In this document: positions 28,923 through 37,301 of the stretch, piece by piece
Layout of the letters: the number at the start of each line of letters is the position of its first letter
How positions within the stretch are numbered: the first letter of the stretch is position 1
NCBI GenBank assembly: GCA_016783965.1
Contig: JADHVO010000009.1
Location: forward strand, 62,001-126,000
Direction of reading: 5' to 3'
From: Alphaproteobacteria bacterium
GTDB taxonomy: Bacteria > Pseudomonadota > Alphaproteobacteria > Micropepsales > Micropepsaceae
DNA length: 64,000 bases
The notes under the pieces: generated by a model
What the model was told of the DNA's origin: nothing
Databases searched by the model: none
What the model saw: only the letters and a program-made list of their open reading frames with translations
Made by a program: the position numbers and the translations under genes

Positions 28923-29996
28923 ATGAAGAGCCAGGCGATCACGGAATTCGGCAAGCCGTTGCAGGAAATCGAGACGCCCACGCCGACGCCCACCGGCACC
29001 GAGGTGCTGCTGAAGGTGCACAACGCCGGGGTGTGCCATTCCGACGTGCACATCCACGACGGCTATTTCGACCTGGGCGGCGGCGGCAAGATGCCGATGG
29101 GCAACATGAAGCTGCCGCACACGCTGGGCCATGAGATCGAGGGCGAGGTCGTCGCGGTCGGTCCCGACGTGAAGGGCATCAAGGTCGGCCAGCGCTATGC
29201 GGCGTTCCCGTGGATCGGCTGCGGCAAGTGCCCGGCCTGCGAGCGCGGCGAAGAGAACATCTGCGTCGGCGGCCCGCGCCAGCTCGGCTGCTCGTCGGGC
29301 GTGGCCGGCGGTTATTCCACGCATGTGATGGTGCCGCATCCGAAGTATCTGATCGACTACGGCAAGGTCGATCCGGCGCTGGGCGCGGCGTATATGTGCT
29401 CGGGCCTCACCGCGTTCGCGGCGATGAAGAAGGTCGGCAAGCTCGGCCCCAATGACCAGGTGCTGGTGCTCGGCGTCGGCGGCGTCGGCATGATGGGCGT
29501 GCAGTTCGCCAAGGCACTGTTCGGCCCCTCTCACAGCAAAGATTGGGGCCCGCTGGCCGCCGACATCGACGACGGCAAGCTCGAAGCGGCGAAGAAGGCC
29601 GGCGCGAGCAAGACCTACAACACCAAGAACCCGGAAGCCGCCAAGCAGCTGATGGGCGACACGGGCGGCGGCGCCTATGCGGTGGTCGACTTCGTGGGTT
29701 CGGAGAAGTCGTTTGCGTTCGCGAGCCAGGCGGTGCGCCGCGGCGGCAAGGTGATCATCGTCGGCCTGTTCGGCGGCGCGATGAGCATGCCGCTGCCGAT
29801 GTTCCCGTTCCGCGCGATCTCGATCAACGGCTCGATGGTGGGCAGCCTCGGCGAGACGCAGGAGATGATGGAACTGGTGCGCGCGGGCAAGGTGGACCCG
29901 ATCCCGTATACCAAGCGTCCGCTGAGCGCGGCGAGCCAGACGCTGGACGATCTGCGCGAAGGCAAGATCGTCGGCCGCGTGGTGCTGACGCCGTAA
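28923..29996 (+). CDS. Zinc-dependent alcohol dehydrogenase, MDR superfamily
   Basis: Medium-chain NAD(P)-dependent dehydrogenase, 357 residues. Catalytic zinc ligands are C38 (GVCHSDVH), H70-E71 (GHEIEG) and C159. The structural zinc site has four cysteines in CGKCPACERGEENIC (100, 103, 106, 114). The Rossmann glycine motif is GVGGVGMMG (about 184-192). A short extra loop (GPSHSKDWGPL) precedes the second Rossmann strand. ATG 28923 has GGGAGA upstream. It sits with two amidohydrolases in an apparently catabolic insert; the substrate is unknown. Confidence 0.92.
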   Translation: MKSQAITEFGKPLQEIETPTPTPTGTEVLLKVHNAGVCHSDVHIHDGYFDLGGGGKMPMGNMKLPHTLGHEIEGEVVAVGPDVKGIKVGQRYAAFPWIGCGKCPACERGEENICVGGPRQLGCSSGVAGGYSTHVMVPHPKYLIDYGKVDPALGAAYMCSGLTAFAAMKKVGKLGPNDQVLVLGVGGVGMMGVQFAKALFGPSHSKDWGPLAADIDDGKLEAAKKAGASKTYNTKNPEAAKQLMGDTGGGAYAVVDFVGSEKSFAFASQAVRRGGKVIIVGLFGGAMSMPLPMFPFRAISINGSMVGSLGETQEMMELVRAGKVDPIPYTKRPLSAASQTLDDLREGKIVGRVVLTP

Positions 29997-30027
29997 CAAC
30001 GATCCCAAAGCGGATCGACTGAACGAG

Positions 30028-30052
30028 GCCCAGGCGGACGAACCGCCTGGGC
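30028..30052 (+). terminator. Perfect 10-bp stem-loop between the dehydrogenase and the amidohydrolase
   Basis: GCCCAGGCGG-ACGAA-CCGCCTGGGC, followed by TCAATTCCTT, which is moderately T-rich. The amidohydrolase Shine-Dalgarno (AGGAGG) starts within 15 bases, so it could act as a terminator/attenuator or an mRNA-stabilising hairpin. Confidence 0.6.
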
Positions 30053-30074
30053 TCAATTCCTTAGGAGGAAGACC

Positions 30075-31121
30075 ATGGCCGAACAAATCCTCGAACCCGA
30101 TCTGCCGATCGTCGATCCGCATCATCACCTTTGGGACCGGCCGCAGGCGATCATTGGGCAGTTGCCGGAGACCGGGCACGGCTTCATCGACATCCTGAAG
30201 AACACGCCGCGCTATCTGTTCGATGAGCTGCTCAAGGACCTGAAGAGCGGCCACAACGTCCGCGGCACGGTCTACATGGAGTGCGGCGCGATGTACCGCG
30301 CCGACGGACCGGCGGAGCTGAAATGCGTCGGCGAGACCGAGTTCGTGAACGGCGTGGCGGCGATGTCGGCGAGCGGCATCTATGGCGACGTGCGGGCCTG
30401 CGCGGCGATCGTGGGGCATGTCGACCTGCGCATCGGCGCCGATCATGTCGAGGACGCGCTGCGCTCGCACATCGCGGCAGGCCACGGACGCTTCCGCGGC
30501 ATCCGCCAGTCGGCCTCGTTCGACGAGGATCCGAACGTGCTGGGGCCGCTGGCGGGGCGCAATACGGCGGGGCTGTACCGCGATCCGAAATTCCGCGAGG
30601 GCTTCGCGGTGCTGCACAAGCTTGGCCTGTCGTTCGACGCCTGGCTGCTGGAGCCGCAGCTGCCGGACCTGATCGACCTGGCGCGGGCGTTCCCGCAGAC
30701 AACGATCATCCTCGACCATGTCGGCACGCCGCTCGGCATCGGGCGCTACACCGGCAAGCTCAAGGAGCGCTTCGGCGAGTGGAAGAGGAACATCGAGACA
30801 CTGGCGAAGTGCGAGAACGTAAACGTGAAGGTCGGCGGGCTGCCGATGCCGTTCGCAGGCTGGAAACTGCGCATGCATGAGGCCGATCCTCCTTCCGAAA
30901 AGCTGGCCGAGCAGTGGGGGCCGTATATCGAGACGACGGTCGCGGCGTTCGGCCCGGGCCGCTGCATGTTCGAGAGCAACTTCCCAGTCGACCGCTTCGG
31001 CTGCGATTACGTGAGCCTGTGGAACGCGTTCAAGCGCGTGGCGAAGAACTATTCGGCAGACGAGAAGACCGCGCTGTTCTCCGGCACAGCGAAGCGCGTG
31101 TACCGGGCGGCAATCAATTAG
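30075..31121 (+). CDS. Amidohydrolase-2 family metal-dependent hydrolase
   Basis: TIM-barrel hydrolase of the COG3618 type (lactonase / aromatic-acid hydrolase branch). The metal-binding start VDPHHHLWD (H16, H18) is followed by ILDHVGTPLG (metal His) and MFESNFPVDRFGCDY (catalytic Asp) near the C-terminus. 348 residues. Strong AGGAGG upstream. Proteins of this kind often open lactone rings in sugar or aromatic catabolism; the substrate here is not deducible. Confidence 0.9.
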   Translation: MAEQILEPDLPIVDPHHHLWDRPQAIIGQLPETGHGFIDILKNTPRYLFDELLKDLKSGHNVRGTVYMECGAMYRADGPAELKCVGETEFVNGVAAMSASGIYGDVRACAAIVGHVDLRIGADHVEDALRSHIAAGHGRFRGIRQSASFDEDPNVLGPLAGRNTAGLYRDPKFREGFAVLHKLGLSFDAWLLEPQLPDLIDLARAFPQTTIILDHVGTPLGIGRYTGKLKERFGEWKRNIETLAKCENVNVKVGGLPMPFAGWKLRMHEADPPSEKLAEQWGPYIETTVAAFGPGRCMFESNFPVDRFGCDYVSLWNAFKRVAKNYSADEKTALFSGTAKRVYRAAIN

Positions 31122-31126
31122 CGGCG

Positions 31127-31153
31127 CCACCTCCCCTTCATGAGGAGGTGATT
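31127..31153. repeat. Family-A repeat, 3' half only (copy 4)
   Basis: CACCTCC and GGAGGTG pair perfectly around CCTTCATGA and are followed by ATT, as in the second hairpin of the other family-A copies. The first hairpin is absent. Confidence 0.55.
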
Positions 31154-31157
31154 CAGT

Positions 31158-31199
31158 GCGCAAAAGCCGCCCTTGGTGCACTCGGGCGGCTTTTTGCGC
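31158..31199. terminator. Strong bidirectional intrinsic terminator
   Basis: GCGCAAAAGCCGCCC pairs with GGGCGGCTTTTTGCGC (one extra T) around an 11-base loop. Both strands have a GC-rich stem followed by a T run, so it can stop transcription of the amidohydrolase from the left and of anything entering from the right. Confidence 0.88.
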
Positions 31200-31618
31200 G
31201 ATACAGTGCGTGAGCGACTTCCGGCCGTGCAGCATCCCGCACGCCAACAAACTGCCTTCGCTGTACCCAACGGTCCCTGTTGGACTCACGGAACGCGTTT
31301 CGCTCGTGCCCGAGCGGCGTCTGTCCCTCTCCATAGGTGCGCGTGACCCGCACAGGTCCTGGATGCATCACTCGCCACGCTAGATTCGGATCTTCATCGT
31401 CCCACTCCCAAGTTGGACGCGGGAGATATGGCGGCATGGAGAGGCGATCAAGGCTGGGTCGCGGAATTGTTCCGTCTACTGATTTAATTTTGTTCGATAC
31501 GCCGTGCCGCATCCACCGGTAAGCGGCTGGGTTCGCTCACCAACGCGGACGGCGCCCTTCGATAGATGCCGAAAGTTGTTATTTTCTGCACAAAGCCGAA
31601 AGAACCTGACGCGTCGGC
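31200..31618. other. Gene-poor, AT-richer stretch with no confident gene
   Basis: About 420 bases between the terminator and the next gene. Short frames exist on both strands; the longest plausible one is minus, 31153-31512, about 119 codons, running through the terminator stem. None has a ribosome binding site, codon use like the neighbours, or a recognisable domain. The base composition is more AT-rich than the flanks (for example TTTAATTTTGTTCG near 31485). It reads as decayed or foreign DNA. Confidence 0.5.
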
Positions 31619-32719
31619 CTAGTTTGGTAAGCCGTACAACTCCGCCACGTTGTCGTGGCAGATCCAGTTGCGTTCCTGCTCGGAGAGGCCCTTGGTCTGC
31701 TCGTCGAGCACGGCCTGGCTGTCGGGCCAGGTTGAATCCGAGTGCGGGAAGTCGCTGGCCCACATCAGGCGGCGCACGTTGACCAGGTCCTTGGTCTGGA
31801 ACGCCACGTAGTCGTCCTGGAACGTGGTGTAGATGTTCTCGCGGAAGTATTCGCTCGGCAGCTTTTCCAGCGGCGGCGCCTTCATCCAGTAGCGGTGGCG
31901 CTTGTAGGCATGGTCCATGCGGTACATGTAGTGCGGCACCCAGCCGGCATCGGCTTCGACGCAGACGATCTTCAGCTTGGGATGCCGGTCGAACACGCCG
32001 CCGAAGATCAGCGTGCCCATGATGTCCTGGCAGCCGCGGATGATGGAAAGGAACGAGTTGATGCGCGGGCCGCGCGGCTGCGACAGCCCGCTGCCGCGGG
32101 TGGTCAGGATGTGGAACGAGAGCGGCAGGCCGAGTTCAACCGCGGTGGCGAACACCTTGTCGTAGACCGGGCTGTCGTAATCCTCGACCGCGGGATCGCC
32201 GGGCATCATCACGCCCTTGAAACCCATCGCCTTCACGGCATGCAGCTCCTTCACGCCGTCCTCCGGCGTGCGCATCGAGACCTGGCCCATGCCGTGGAGG
32301 CGGTCGGGCGCAACCGCGCAGTATTCCTGGAGCCAGCGGTTGTAGGCCTCGAAGCACGCCTTCTTGTAATCGAAGTCGGCGTGGTTGCAGATCAGCATGC
32401 CGACGGTGGGATAGATGATCTCCGCGCCCACACCGTCCTTCTCCTGGTCGGCGACGCGGTACCTGGCATCCCAGCCGCTGCGCCACAGCTCGTCGAATTT
32501 GACGCCGCTCGTTGTGATCTGCGCCGGCTCCTTGCCGGCGGCCGCGACGAGACCGAGCGGCACGTTCGCCTGCATGCCGTCGATCAGGAAGGCGTCGCCG
32601 ATGCTGGGCAGCGTCGCAACCTTGGGTGCGCGCTCGCGGTATTTGGGATCGATGTAATCGGTGTAGCAGTTCGGCGGCTCGGTGATGTGCGAGTCGGCCG
32701 AGATCGGCGTCTTCAGCAT
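31619..32719 (-). CDS. Amidohydrolase-2 family protein (ACMSD-like)
   Basis: 366-residue TIM-barrel metal enzyme starting MLKTPISADSHITEPP, with the D-x-H metal motif. Later come ICNHADFD, LPLSFHILTTRG and the catalytic WASDFPHSDSTWP near the C-terminus. This set is shared with ACMSD / 2,3-dihydroxybenzoate-type decarboxylases and other hydrolases of the family. Substrate unknown. ATG 32719 has GGGGAAA upstream. It is a second, only distantly similar amidohydrolase in the same accessory stretch. Confidence 0.88.
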   Translation of the reverse strand: MLKTPISADSHITEPPNCYTDYIDPKYRERAPKVATLPSIGDAFLIDGMQANVPLGLVAAAGKEPAQITTSGVKFDELWRSGWDARYRVADQEKDGVGAEIIYPTVGMLICNHADFDYKKACFEAYNRWLQEYCAVAPDRLHGMGQVSMRTPEDGVKELHAVKAMGFKGVMMPGDPAVEDYDSPVYDKVFATAVELGLPLSFHILTTRGSGLSQPRGPRINSFLSIIRGCQDIMGTLIFGGVFDRHPKLKIVCVEADAGWVPHYMYRMDHAYKRHRYWMKAPPLEKLPSEYFRENIYTTFQDDYVAFQTKDLVNVRRLMWASDFPHSDSTWPDSQAVLDEQTKGLSEQERNWICHDNVAELYGLPN

Positions 32720-32801
32720 GGCGTTTCCCCGGCGGTTCTTGTTGAGGGAATGAGAGCACCGTTTGGGGCGCGCCGCAAACCTCTCCCAGAGGTTGGTCGC
32801 G

Positions 32802-33062
32802 TCAATCCGCCCCGAGATCCTGAACGAAACGGGCGCTTCGCGTAACCTTATCGGGATCGACATTCAGATGCCGGATGACAATCTCCCGAACGCGGAAATA
32901 AATCGCGTTGGAGTCCGCAGACCGGCCTCTGCGAACCAGTACAGTCGCGATGTGGTCGACAGCATCGCCAACGGTCGCCATTACCTCAGCGTCACTGTCG
33001 CTAATCTCAATATCGAACGCCTCTTCGAACGCCATGACGAGTTCGACGGTGTCGAGGCCCAT
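32802..33062 (-). CDS. Circularly permuted acyl-carrier-protein-like protein lacking the pantetheine serine
   Basis: 86 residues. Residues 3-38 ([14 protein letters not shown] through GDAVDHI) match the part of an acyl carrier protein after the DSL motif, helices II-IV; by eye 26 of 36 positions equal the AcpP encoded at 36911-37147. A linker of about 17 residues follows. Residues 56-86 ([18 protein letters not shown] through QDLGAD) match the ACP N-terminal helix I and loop, 21 of 31 identical. The protein stops exactly where DSL would begin, and its first residues MG replace the serine. So the order is swapped and the 4'-phosphopantetheine attachment residue is gone. It starts five bases after the gmk stop with no clear Shine-Dalgarno, probably coupled. 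Codon choice is less GC-rich than in neighbours. Function unknown; it could also be a relic of a tandem ACP pair. Confidence 0.8.
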   Translation of the reverse strand: MGLDTVELVMAFEEAFDIEISDSDAEVMATVGDAVDHIATVLVRRGRSADSNAIYFRVREIVIRHLNVDPDKVTRSARFVQDLGAD

Positions 33063-33067
33063 CGCGG

Positions 33068-33694
33068 CTAGCGCGTCAGATCGGCGACGAAGTCGCCGAC
33101 GCCGACCAGTCTGGTGCGGCGGGCGCGTTCGGCTTCAAGGATGGACTTGATCTGGCCAAGCGCACGGTCGATGTCGCGGTTGACGATGACGTAGTCGTAT
33201 TCGGGCCAATGGCTGATCTCGGATGCGGCCTTGGCCATGCGGCGGGCAACGACGGCGTCGCTGTCCTGGGCGCGGGCTTTGAGGCGGCGCTCCAGCTCGT
33301 CATGGCCGGGCGGCAGGATGAAGATGCTGACGAGGTCCTCGCGCGTCTGTTCCTTGAGCTGCTGCGTGCCCTGCCAGTCGATGTCGAACAGCACGTCGCG
33401 GCCCGCCTTCAGCGCGTCCACCACCGGCTGCCTGGGCGTGCCGTAGCGGTTGTCGAAGATCTGCGCGTGCTCGAAGAGCTCCCCGCCGGCCGCCATCGTC
33501 TCGAACTTCTCCGGCGAGACGAAATAGTAGTCGCGGCCGTCCACCTCGTTCGGGCGGGGACTGCGCGTGGTGGCGGAGATCGACATGAAGATGCCGCTGT
33601 CGGCCGAGAGCAGGCCGCGCGCCAGCGTGGTCTTGCCGGCGCCGGACGGCGACGACAGCACGAGCATCAATCCCCGCCGCTTGATCTCGCTCAT
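33068..33694 (-). CDS. gmk: Guanylate kinase
   Basis: Phosphorylates GMP to GDP. The P-loop [15 protein letters not shown] lies near the N-terminus. GMP-binding [20 protein letters not shown] and the lid-region [19 protein letters not shown] are present. About 208 residues from ATG 33694, which overlaps the yicC stop (ATGA). Longer upstream reading is an artefact of the yicC overlap. Last conserved gene of the fab-mltG-yicC-gmk run. Confidence 0.96.
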   Translation of the reverse strand: MSEIKRRGLMLVLSSPSGAGKTTLARGLLSADSGIFMSISATTRSPRPNEVDGRDYYFVSPEKFETMAAGGELFEHAQIFDNRYGTPRQPVVDALKAGRDVLFDIDWQGTQQLKEQTREDLVSIFILPPGHDELERRLKARAQDSDAVVARRMAKAASEISHWPEYDYVIVNRDIDRALGQIKSILEAERARRTRLVGVGDFVADLTR

Positions 33695-34578
33695 TCGACG
33701 TTTTGGGCCTGTTCCCGAAACTGGTCGATCACGGCCTTGAGCGCGAGGCCGGTGCGCGTGAGCTGGATGTCGGAGGACTTCGAGCACAGCGTGTTGGCTT
33801 CGCGGTTGAACTCCTGGCTCAGGAAATCGAGCTTGCGGCCGACCGCTTCGCCGGAGCTGAGCAGGCGGCGCGCCTCGTGCACGTGCGCGGCGAGGCGGTC
33901 GAGTTCCTCGCGCACATCGGCCTTCACCGCGAGCAGCGCGACTTCCTGCGTCAGGCGGTCCTCGTTGATCGCGGTGCCCTGGAGCACGTCCTTGATCTGC
34001 TGCGAGAGCTTCTGGCGGAGCGCCGCGGGCTGGGTCGCGGCCAGCATCGCGGCTTCGTTGGTCAGCTTCTCGATCTCGTCCATCTGGTCCCTGAGAAGCT
34101 GCGCGAGCTTGTGGCCTTCGCCGCCGCGGGCACGGGCGAGCGCGTCGAAGGCGGTGGCGAGCGTTTCGAGGATGCCGGCATCGCGCATGGCGCGCTCGCG
34201 GTCGTCCGGCTCGGCCGCGTCTTCCTGCACGATCACGCCCTTGAGCGCGAGGAGGCCGTCGATGCGGGCGGGCGTCATGCCGGTCTCGGCGGCGACTTCC
34301 TTGGCGATGCGGATGGCAGAGGCGAGCGCGGCAGGATCGACCTTGAGACCGCGGGCGCCGTCGGCGTTGTCGATGGTCAGCGCCGCCTGGATGGAGCCGC
34401 GCCTGAAGCGCTCGGCGGCCAGCGTGCGGGCGGCAAGCTCGATGCTGTCGAAGCCGGGCGGCATCCTCAGGCGCACATCGAGACCGCGGCCGTTGACGCT
34501 CTTTACCTCCCAGCGCCAGCGCGCGCCGTCGCGGCTGCCATGCGCTTCGGCGAATCCGGTCATGCTCACGATGGTCAT
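33691..34578 (-). CDS. yicC: YicC family endoribonuclease
   Basis: 295 residues with the family N-terminus SMTGFAEAHGSRDG and the C-terminal DUF1732 block GRKLDFLSQEFNREANTLCSK. E. coli YicC is reported to act as an RNase on small RNAs; the role here is inferred from that. It overlaps gmk by four bases, the usual arrangement. Confidence 0.94.
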   Translation of the reverse strand: MTIVSMTGFAEAHGSRDGARWRWEVKSVNGRGLDVRLRMPPGFDSIELAARTLAAERFRRGSIQAALTIDNADGARGLKVDPAALASAIRIAKEVAAETGMTPARIDGLLALKGVIVQEDAAEPDDRERAMRDAGILETLATAFDALARARGGEGHKLAQLLRDQMDEIEKLTNEAAMLAATQPAALRQKLSQQIKDVLQGTAINEDRLTQEVALLAVKADVREELDRLAAHVHEARRLLSSGEAVGRKLDFLSQEFNREANTLCSKSSDIQLTRTGLALKAVIDQFREQAQNVE

Positions 34579-34605
34579 GCGCGAAAGATAGCCTCTAAAC
34601 GCGGC

Positions 34606-35616
34606 CTATCGCAAAGGCGGCACGGTCGAGACGGGAACCGGGAGCCTGTTGAGCTTTTCGATTCGCTCGCGCTCGCGCAGCTCGGCGACATGTCTGTTCT
34701 GGTCGGCGACGGACGCGGAGAAGACGTGCCCACCCTGCCCGTTGGCGACGAAGTAGAGGTCTTTGGTGTCCATCGGATCGAGCACCGCGGCGATCGCGTC
34801 CTTGCCCGGGTTGCAGATGGGTCCGGGCGGCAGGCCGGGGATGATGTAGGTGTTGTAGGGTGTCGCGCGGTGCAGCTCGCTCTCGCGGATGCCGTGGCCG
34901 AGCGGATAGCCCTGGGTCAGGCCGTAGATGATGGTCGGGTCCGACTGGATCTGCATGCCGGTGCGCAGGCGGTTGATGAAGACGCCCGCGATATGGCGGC
35001 GCTCGCCAGGGAGCGCGGTTTCCTTCTCCACGATGGAGGCGAGCGTGATGGCTTCCTCCTTCGTCTTGAACGGGAGGTTGGGCCGGCGCTCGGCCCAGAG
35101 CCTGTCGACCAGTTCCTCCTGGTCCTTCGTCATGCGGGCGATGATCTGCTGCCGCGTATCGCCGCGCTGGAAGAGATAGGTCTCGGGCAGGAGCGTGCCC
35201 TCGGCCGGCGTCGCGACGGGCGGGCCTTGCAGCACGGGATCGGCGTTGACGATCTTCGCGATCATGTCGCTGGTGCGGCCCTCGGGCGCCGTCACCTTGT
35301 GCTTCACGGTCTTGCCGGACTCCAGGAGCTTCACGATGTCGAATTCGCTGGCGTAAGCGGGGATCAGGTATTCGCCGGCCTTCAGCTTCTCGGTGGTCCG
35401 GCGCAGGCGGACGCCCCAGAAGAAGATGTTCGCGTTCCTGATGACACCCGCGACGGCAAGCTGATCGGAAATACCGCGCAGGCCGGTGCCGGATTTGATA
35501 ATGACCGTGGTGTTCTGCGCCGCGGGACCGGCGCCGTAGTAGCTCGCCTGTTCCCACTCGTACGCGCCTGCCGCGATCAAGCCGAGCAGCACGACCAGGG
35601 CGAGGAACCATCTCAT
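34606..35616 (-). CDS. mltG: Endolytic murein transglycosylase MltG
   Basis: Cuts nascent glycan strands in the periplasm and sets their length. One N-terminal membrane anchor (residues about 4-20) is followed by a LysM-like domain and the YceG domain. The catalytic glutamate lies in ASIVEKETALPGERRHIAGV, followed by MQIQSDPTIIYG. 336 residues. It lies 13 bases downstream of fabF, consistent with the alphaproteobacterial fabF-mltG order. Confidence 0.95.
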   Translation of the reverse strand: MRWFLALVVLLGLIAAGAYEWEQASYYGAGPAAQNTTVIIKSGTGLRGISDQLAVAGVIRNANIFFWGVRLRRTTEKLKAGEYLIPAYASEFDIVKLLESGKTVKHKVTAPEGRTSDMIAKIVNADPVLQGPPVATPAEGTLLPETYLFQRGDTRQQIIARMTKDQEELVDRLWAERRPNLPFKTKEEAITLASIVEKETALPGERRHIAGVFINRLRTGMQIQSDPTIIYGLTQGYPLGHGIRESELHRATPYNTYIIPGLPPGPICNPGKDAIAAVLDPMDTKDLYFVANGQGGHVFSASVADQNRHVAELRERERIEKLNRLPVPVSTVPPLR

Positions 35617-35629
35617 CGCGGCGGATTCT

Positions 35630-36889
35630 TCAGGCGGCTTGCGTCAAAATCAGGGCGGCGTTGGTTCCGCCGAAACCGAAGGAATTGGACATCACGGCGC
35701 GGACTTCGCGCTTCTTGGCCCTGAGCGGCACGAGGTCGAGCTGCGTTTCCTGCGCCTGGTTCTCCAGGTTGATGGTGGGCGGCACGATCTGGTCGCGCAT
35801 GGCGAGCAGGCAGAAGATCGCCTCCACCGCGCCGGCGGCGCCGAGCAGGTGGCCGATCGAGGACTTGGTGGACGACATCGATGCCTTGGCCGCGGCATTG
35901 CCGAGGAAGCGCTCCACCGCGCCGGCCTCGATGAAGTCGGCCATGGTCGAGGTGCCGTGGGCGTTGATGTAGTCGATGTCGGACGGGCTGAGCCCCGAGC
36001 GCTTCAGGGCCATCTGCATGGCGCGGAAGCCGCCGTCGCCGTCTTCCGACGGGGCGGTGATGTGGAAGGCGTCACCGGAGAGACCGTAGCCCTTCACCTC
36101 GCCGTAGATCCTGGCGCCGCGGGCCCTGGCGTGCTCATAGGCCTCGAGCATCACGCAGCCGGCGCCCTCGCCCATCACGAAGCCGTCGCGGTCCTTGTCA
36201 TAGGGGCGCGAGGCCTTCTCGGGATTGTCGTTGAAGGCGGTGCCGAGCGCCCGGCAGGCGTTGAAGCCGGCAATGCCGAGGCGGCAGATGGCGGCTTCGG
36301 CGCCGCCGGCCAGCATCACGTCGGCATCGTCGAACGCGATCAGACGCGCGGCATCGCCGATGGCGTGCGCGCCGGTGGCGCAGGCCGTAACCACGGCGTG
36401 GTTCGGGCCCTTGTAGCCGTGCTCGATCGAGGCATAGCCGCTGATCAGGTTGATCAGGCGGCCGGGAATGAAGAACGGCGAGAGGCGGCGCGGGCCCTTG
36501 GTCTCGACCAGGACCGCGCCATCCTCGATGCCCGGCAGGCCGCCGATGCCGGAGCCGATAAGCACGCCGGTGCGGCAGCGCTCTTCCTCCGTCTTCGGTA
36601 CCCAGCCGGAATCGATGACGGCCTGCTTGGCCGCCGCCAGCCCGAAGACGATGAAATCGTCCATGCGCCGCTGTTCCTTGGGGTCGACCCACTGGTCAGC
36701 GTTGAAGGTGCCGTTCGAGCCGTCGCCGCGCGGAACCTGGCAGGCGATCTTCGTCGCCAGGTCCTCGGTCTTGAACCTGGTGATCGGGCCCGCGCCGGAC
36801 TTGCCGGCGAGGAGCCGCGACCACGTCTCTTCAACACCGCAGGCCAGCGGCGTGACGAGGCCCAGACCGGTGACGACGACTCTACGCAT
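35630..36889 (-). CDS. fabF: Beta-ketoacyl-ACP synthase II
   Basis: Condenses malonyl-ACP with acyl-ACP in fatty-acid elongation. The thiolase fold has the nucleophilic cysteine in TACATGAHAIGDA, a histidine in NAHGTSTMADF and the second histidine in SSIGHLLGAAGA. 419 residues. The loop after NAHGTST lacks the common PLGD and reads MADF, a variant I also associate with some alphaproteobacterial FabF paralogues. It lies 21 bases downstream of acpP. Confidence 0.95.
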   Translation of the reverse strand: MRRVVVTGLGLVTPLACGVEETWSRLLAGKSGAGPITRFKTEDLATKIACQVPRGDGSNGTFNADQWVDPKEQRRMDDFIVFGLAAAKQAVIDSGWVPKTEEERCRTGVLIGSGIGGLPGIEDGAVLVETKGPRRLSPFFIPGRLINLISGYASIEHGYKGPNHAVVTACATGAHAIGDAARLIAFDDADVMLAGGAEAAICRLGIAGFNACRALGTAFNDNPEKASRPYDKDRDGFVMGEGAGCVMLEAYEHARARGARIYGEVKGYGLSGDAFHITAPSEDGDGGFRAMQMALKRSGLSPSDIDYINAHGTSTMADFIEAGAVERFLGNAAAKASMSSTKSSIGHLLGAAGAVEAIFCLLAMRDQIVPPTINLENQAQETQLDLVPLRAKKREVRAVMSNSFGFGGTNAALILTQAA

Positions 36890-36910
36890 GGATGTTTTCT
36901 GGCGCGGGGA

Positions 36911-37147
36911 TTAAGCCGCGGCCTTGTCGATGTACTTCACGGCGTCGCCGACGGTCACGATGGATTCCGCCGCGTCGTCCGGGATCTCGATGCCGAATTC
37001 CTCTTCGAACGCCATCACCAGCTCGACGGTGTCGAGGGAGTCGGCGCCCAGGTCTTCGATGAAGGACGCGCTCTCGGTGACCTTGTCGGCATCCACGTTC
37101 AGATGCTCGACGACGATCTTCTTAACGCGTTCCGCCGTATCGCTCAT
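36911..37147 (-). CDS. acpP: Acyl carrier protein
   Basis: 78-residue carrier of growing acyl chains on 4'-phosphopantetheine. The modified serine lies in [20 protein letters not shown], with the usual four-helix acidic composition. It sits between fabG (154-base gap, probably carrying its own promoter) and fabF. It is the normal counterpart of the permuted protein at 32802-33062. Confidence 0.97.
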   Translation of the reverse strand: MSDTAERVKKIVVEHLNVDADKVTESASFIEDLGADSLDTVELVMAFEEEFGIEIPDDAAESIVTVGDAVKYIDKAAA

Positions 37148-37301
37148 TGTCTTGTAAGCCTCTCCTTGAATATCGCCTGCCGGGGTTGATGTCGGCCCGC
37201 AGGTTGGGCCCTCGTTGGTGTAAAGCTTGAGGGGGTTCCGGGGTTTCGTAACATAAACGATCCGGGCCCGCCATAAGCGGGTTAAGCCATTGAAATGGCT
37301 G

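Noticed and set aside
28401..31334. A minus-strand open frame of about 977 codons
   Set aside because: Antisense to rsmA, the alcohol dehydrogenase and the amidohydrolase, all with clear motifs. Its composition (His/Arg/Ala-rich) is a codon-bias shadow.
31153..31512. A possible 119-residue minus-strand gene in the gene-poor tract
   Set aside because: It reads through the strong terminator, lacks a ribosome binding site and recognisable motifs; kept only as part of the gene-poor region.
31500..31570. A GGGTTCG segment resembling a tRNA T-loop
   Set aside because: The flanking bases do not pair as a T-arm and no acceptor or anticodon stem can be built.
32802..33062. The permuted ACP as an artefact of a frameshift or wrong strand
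   Set aside because: One uninterrupted frame holds both ACP halves at high similarity, in swapped order, with a proper stop. No frame change can reorder the halves.
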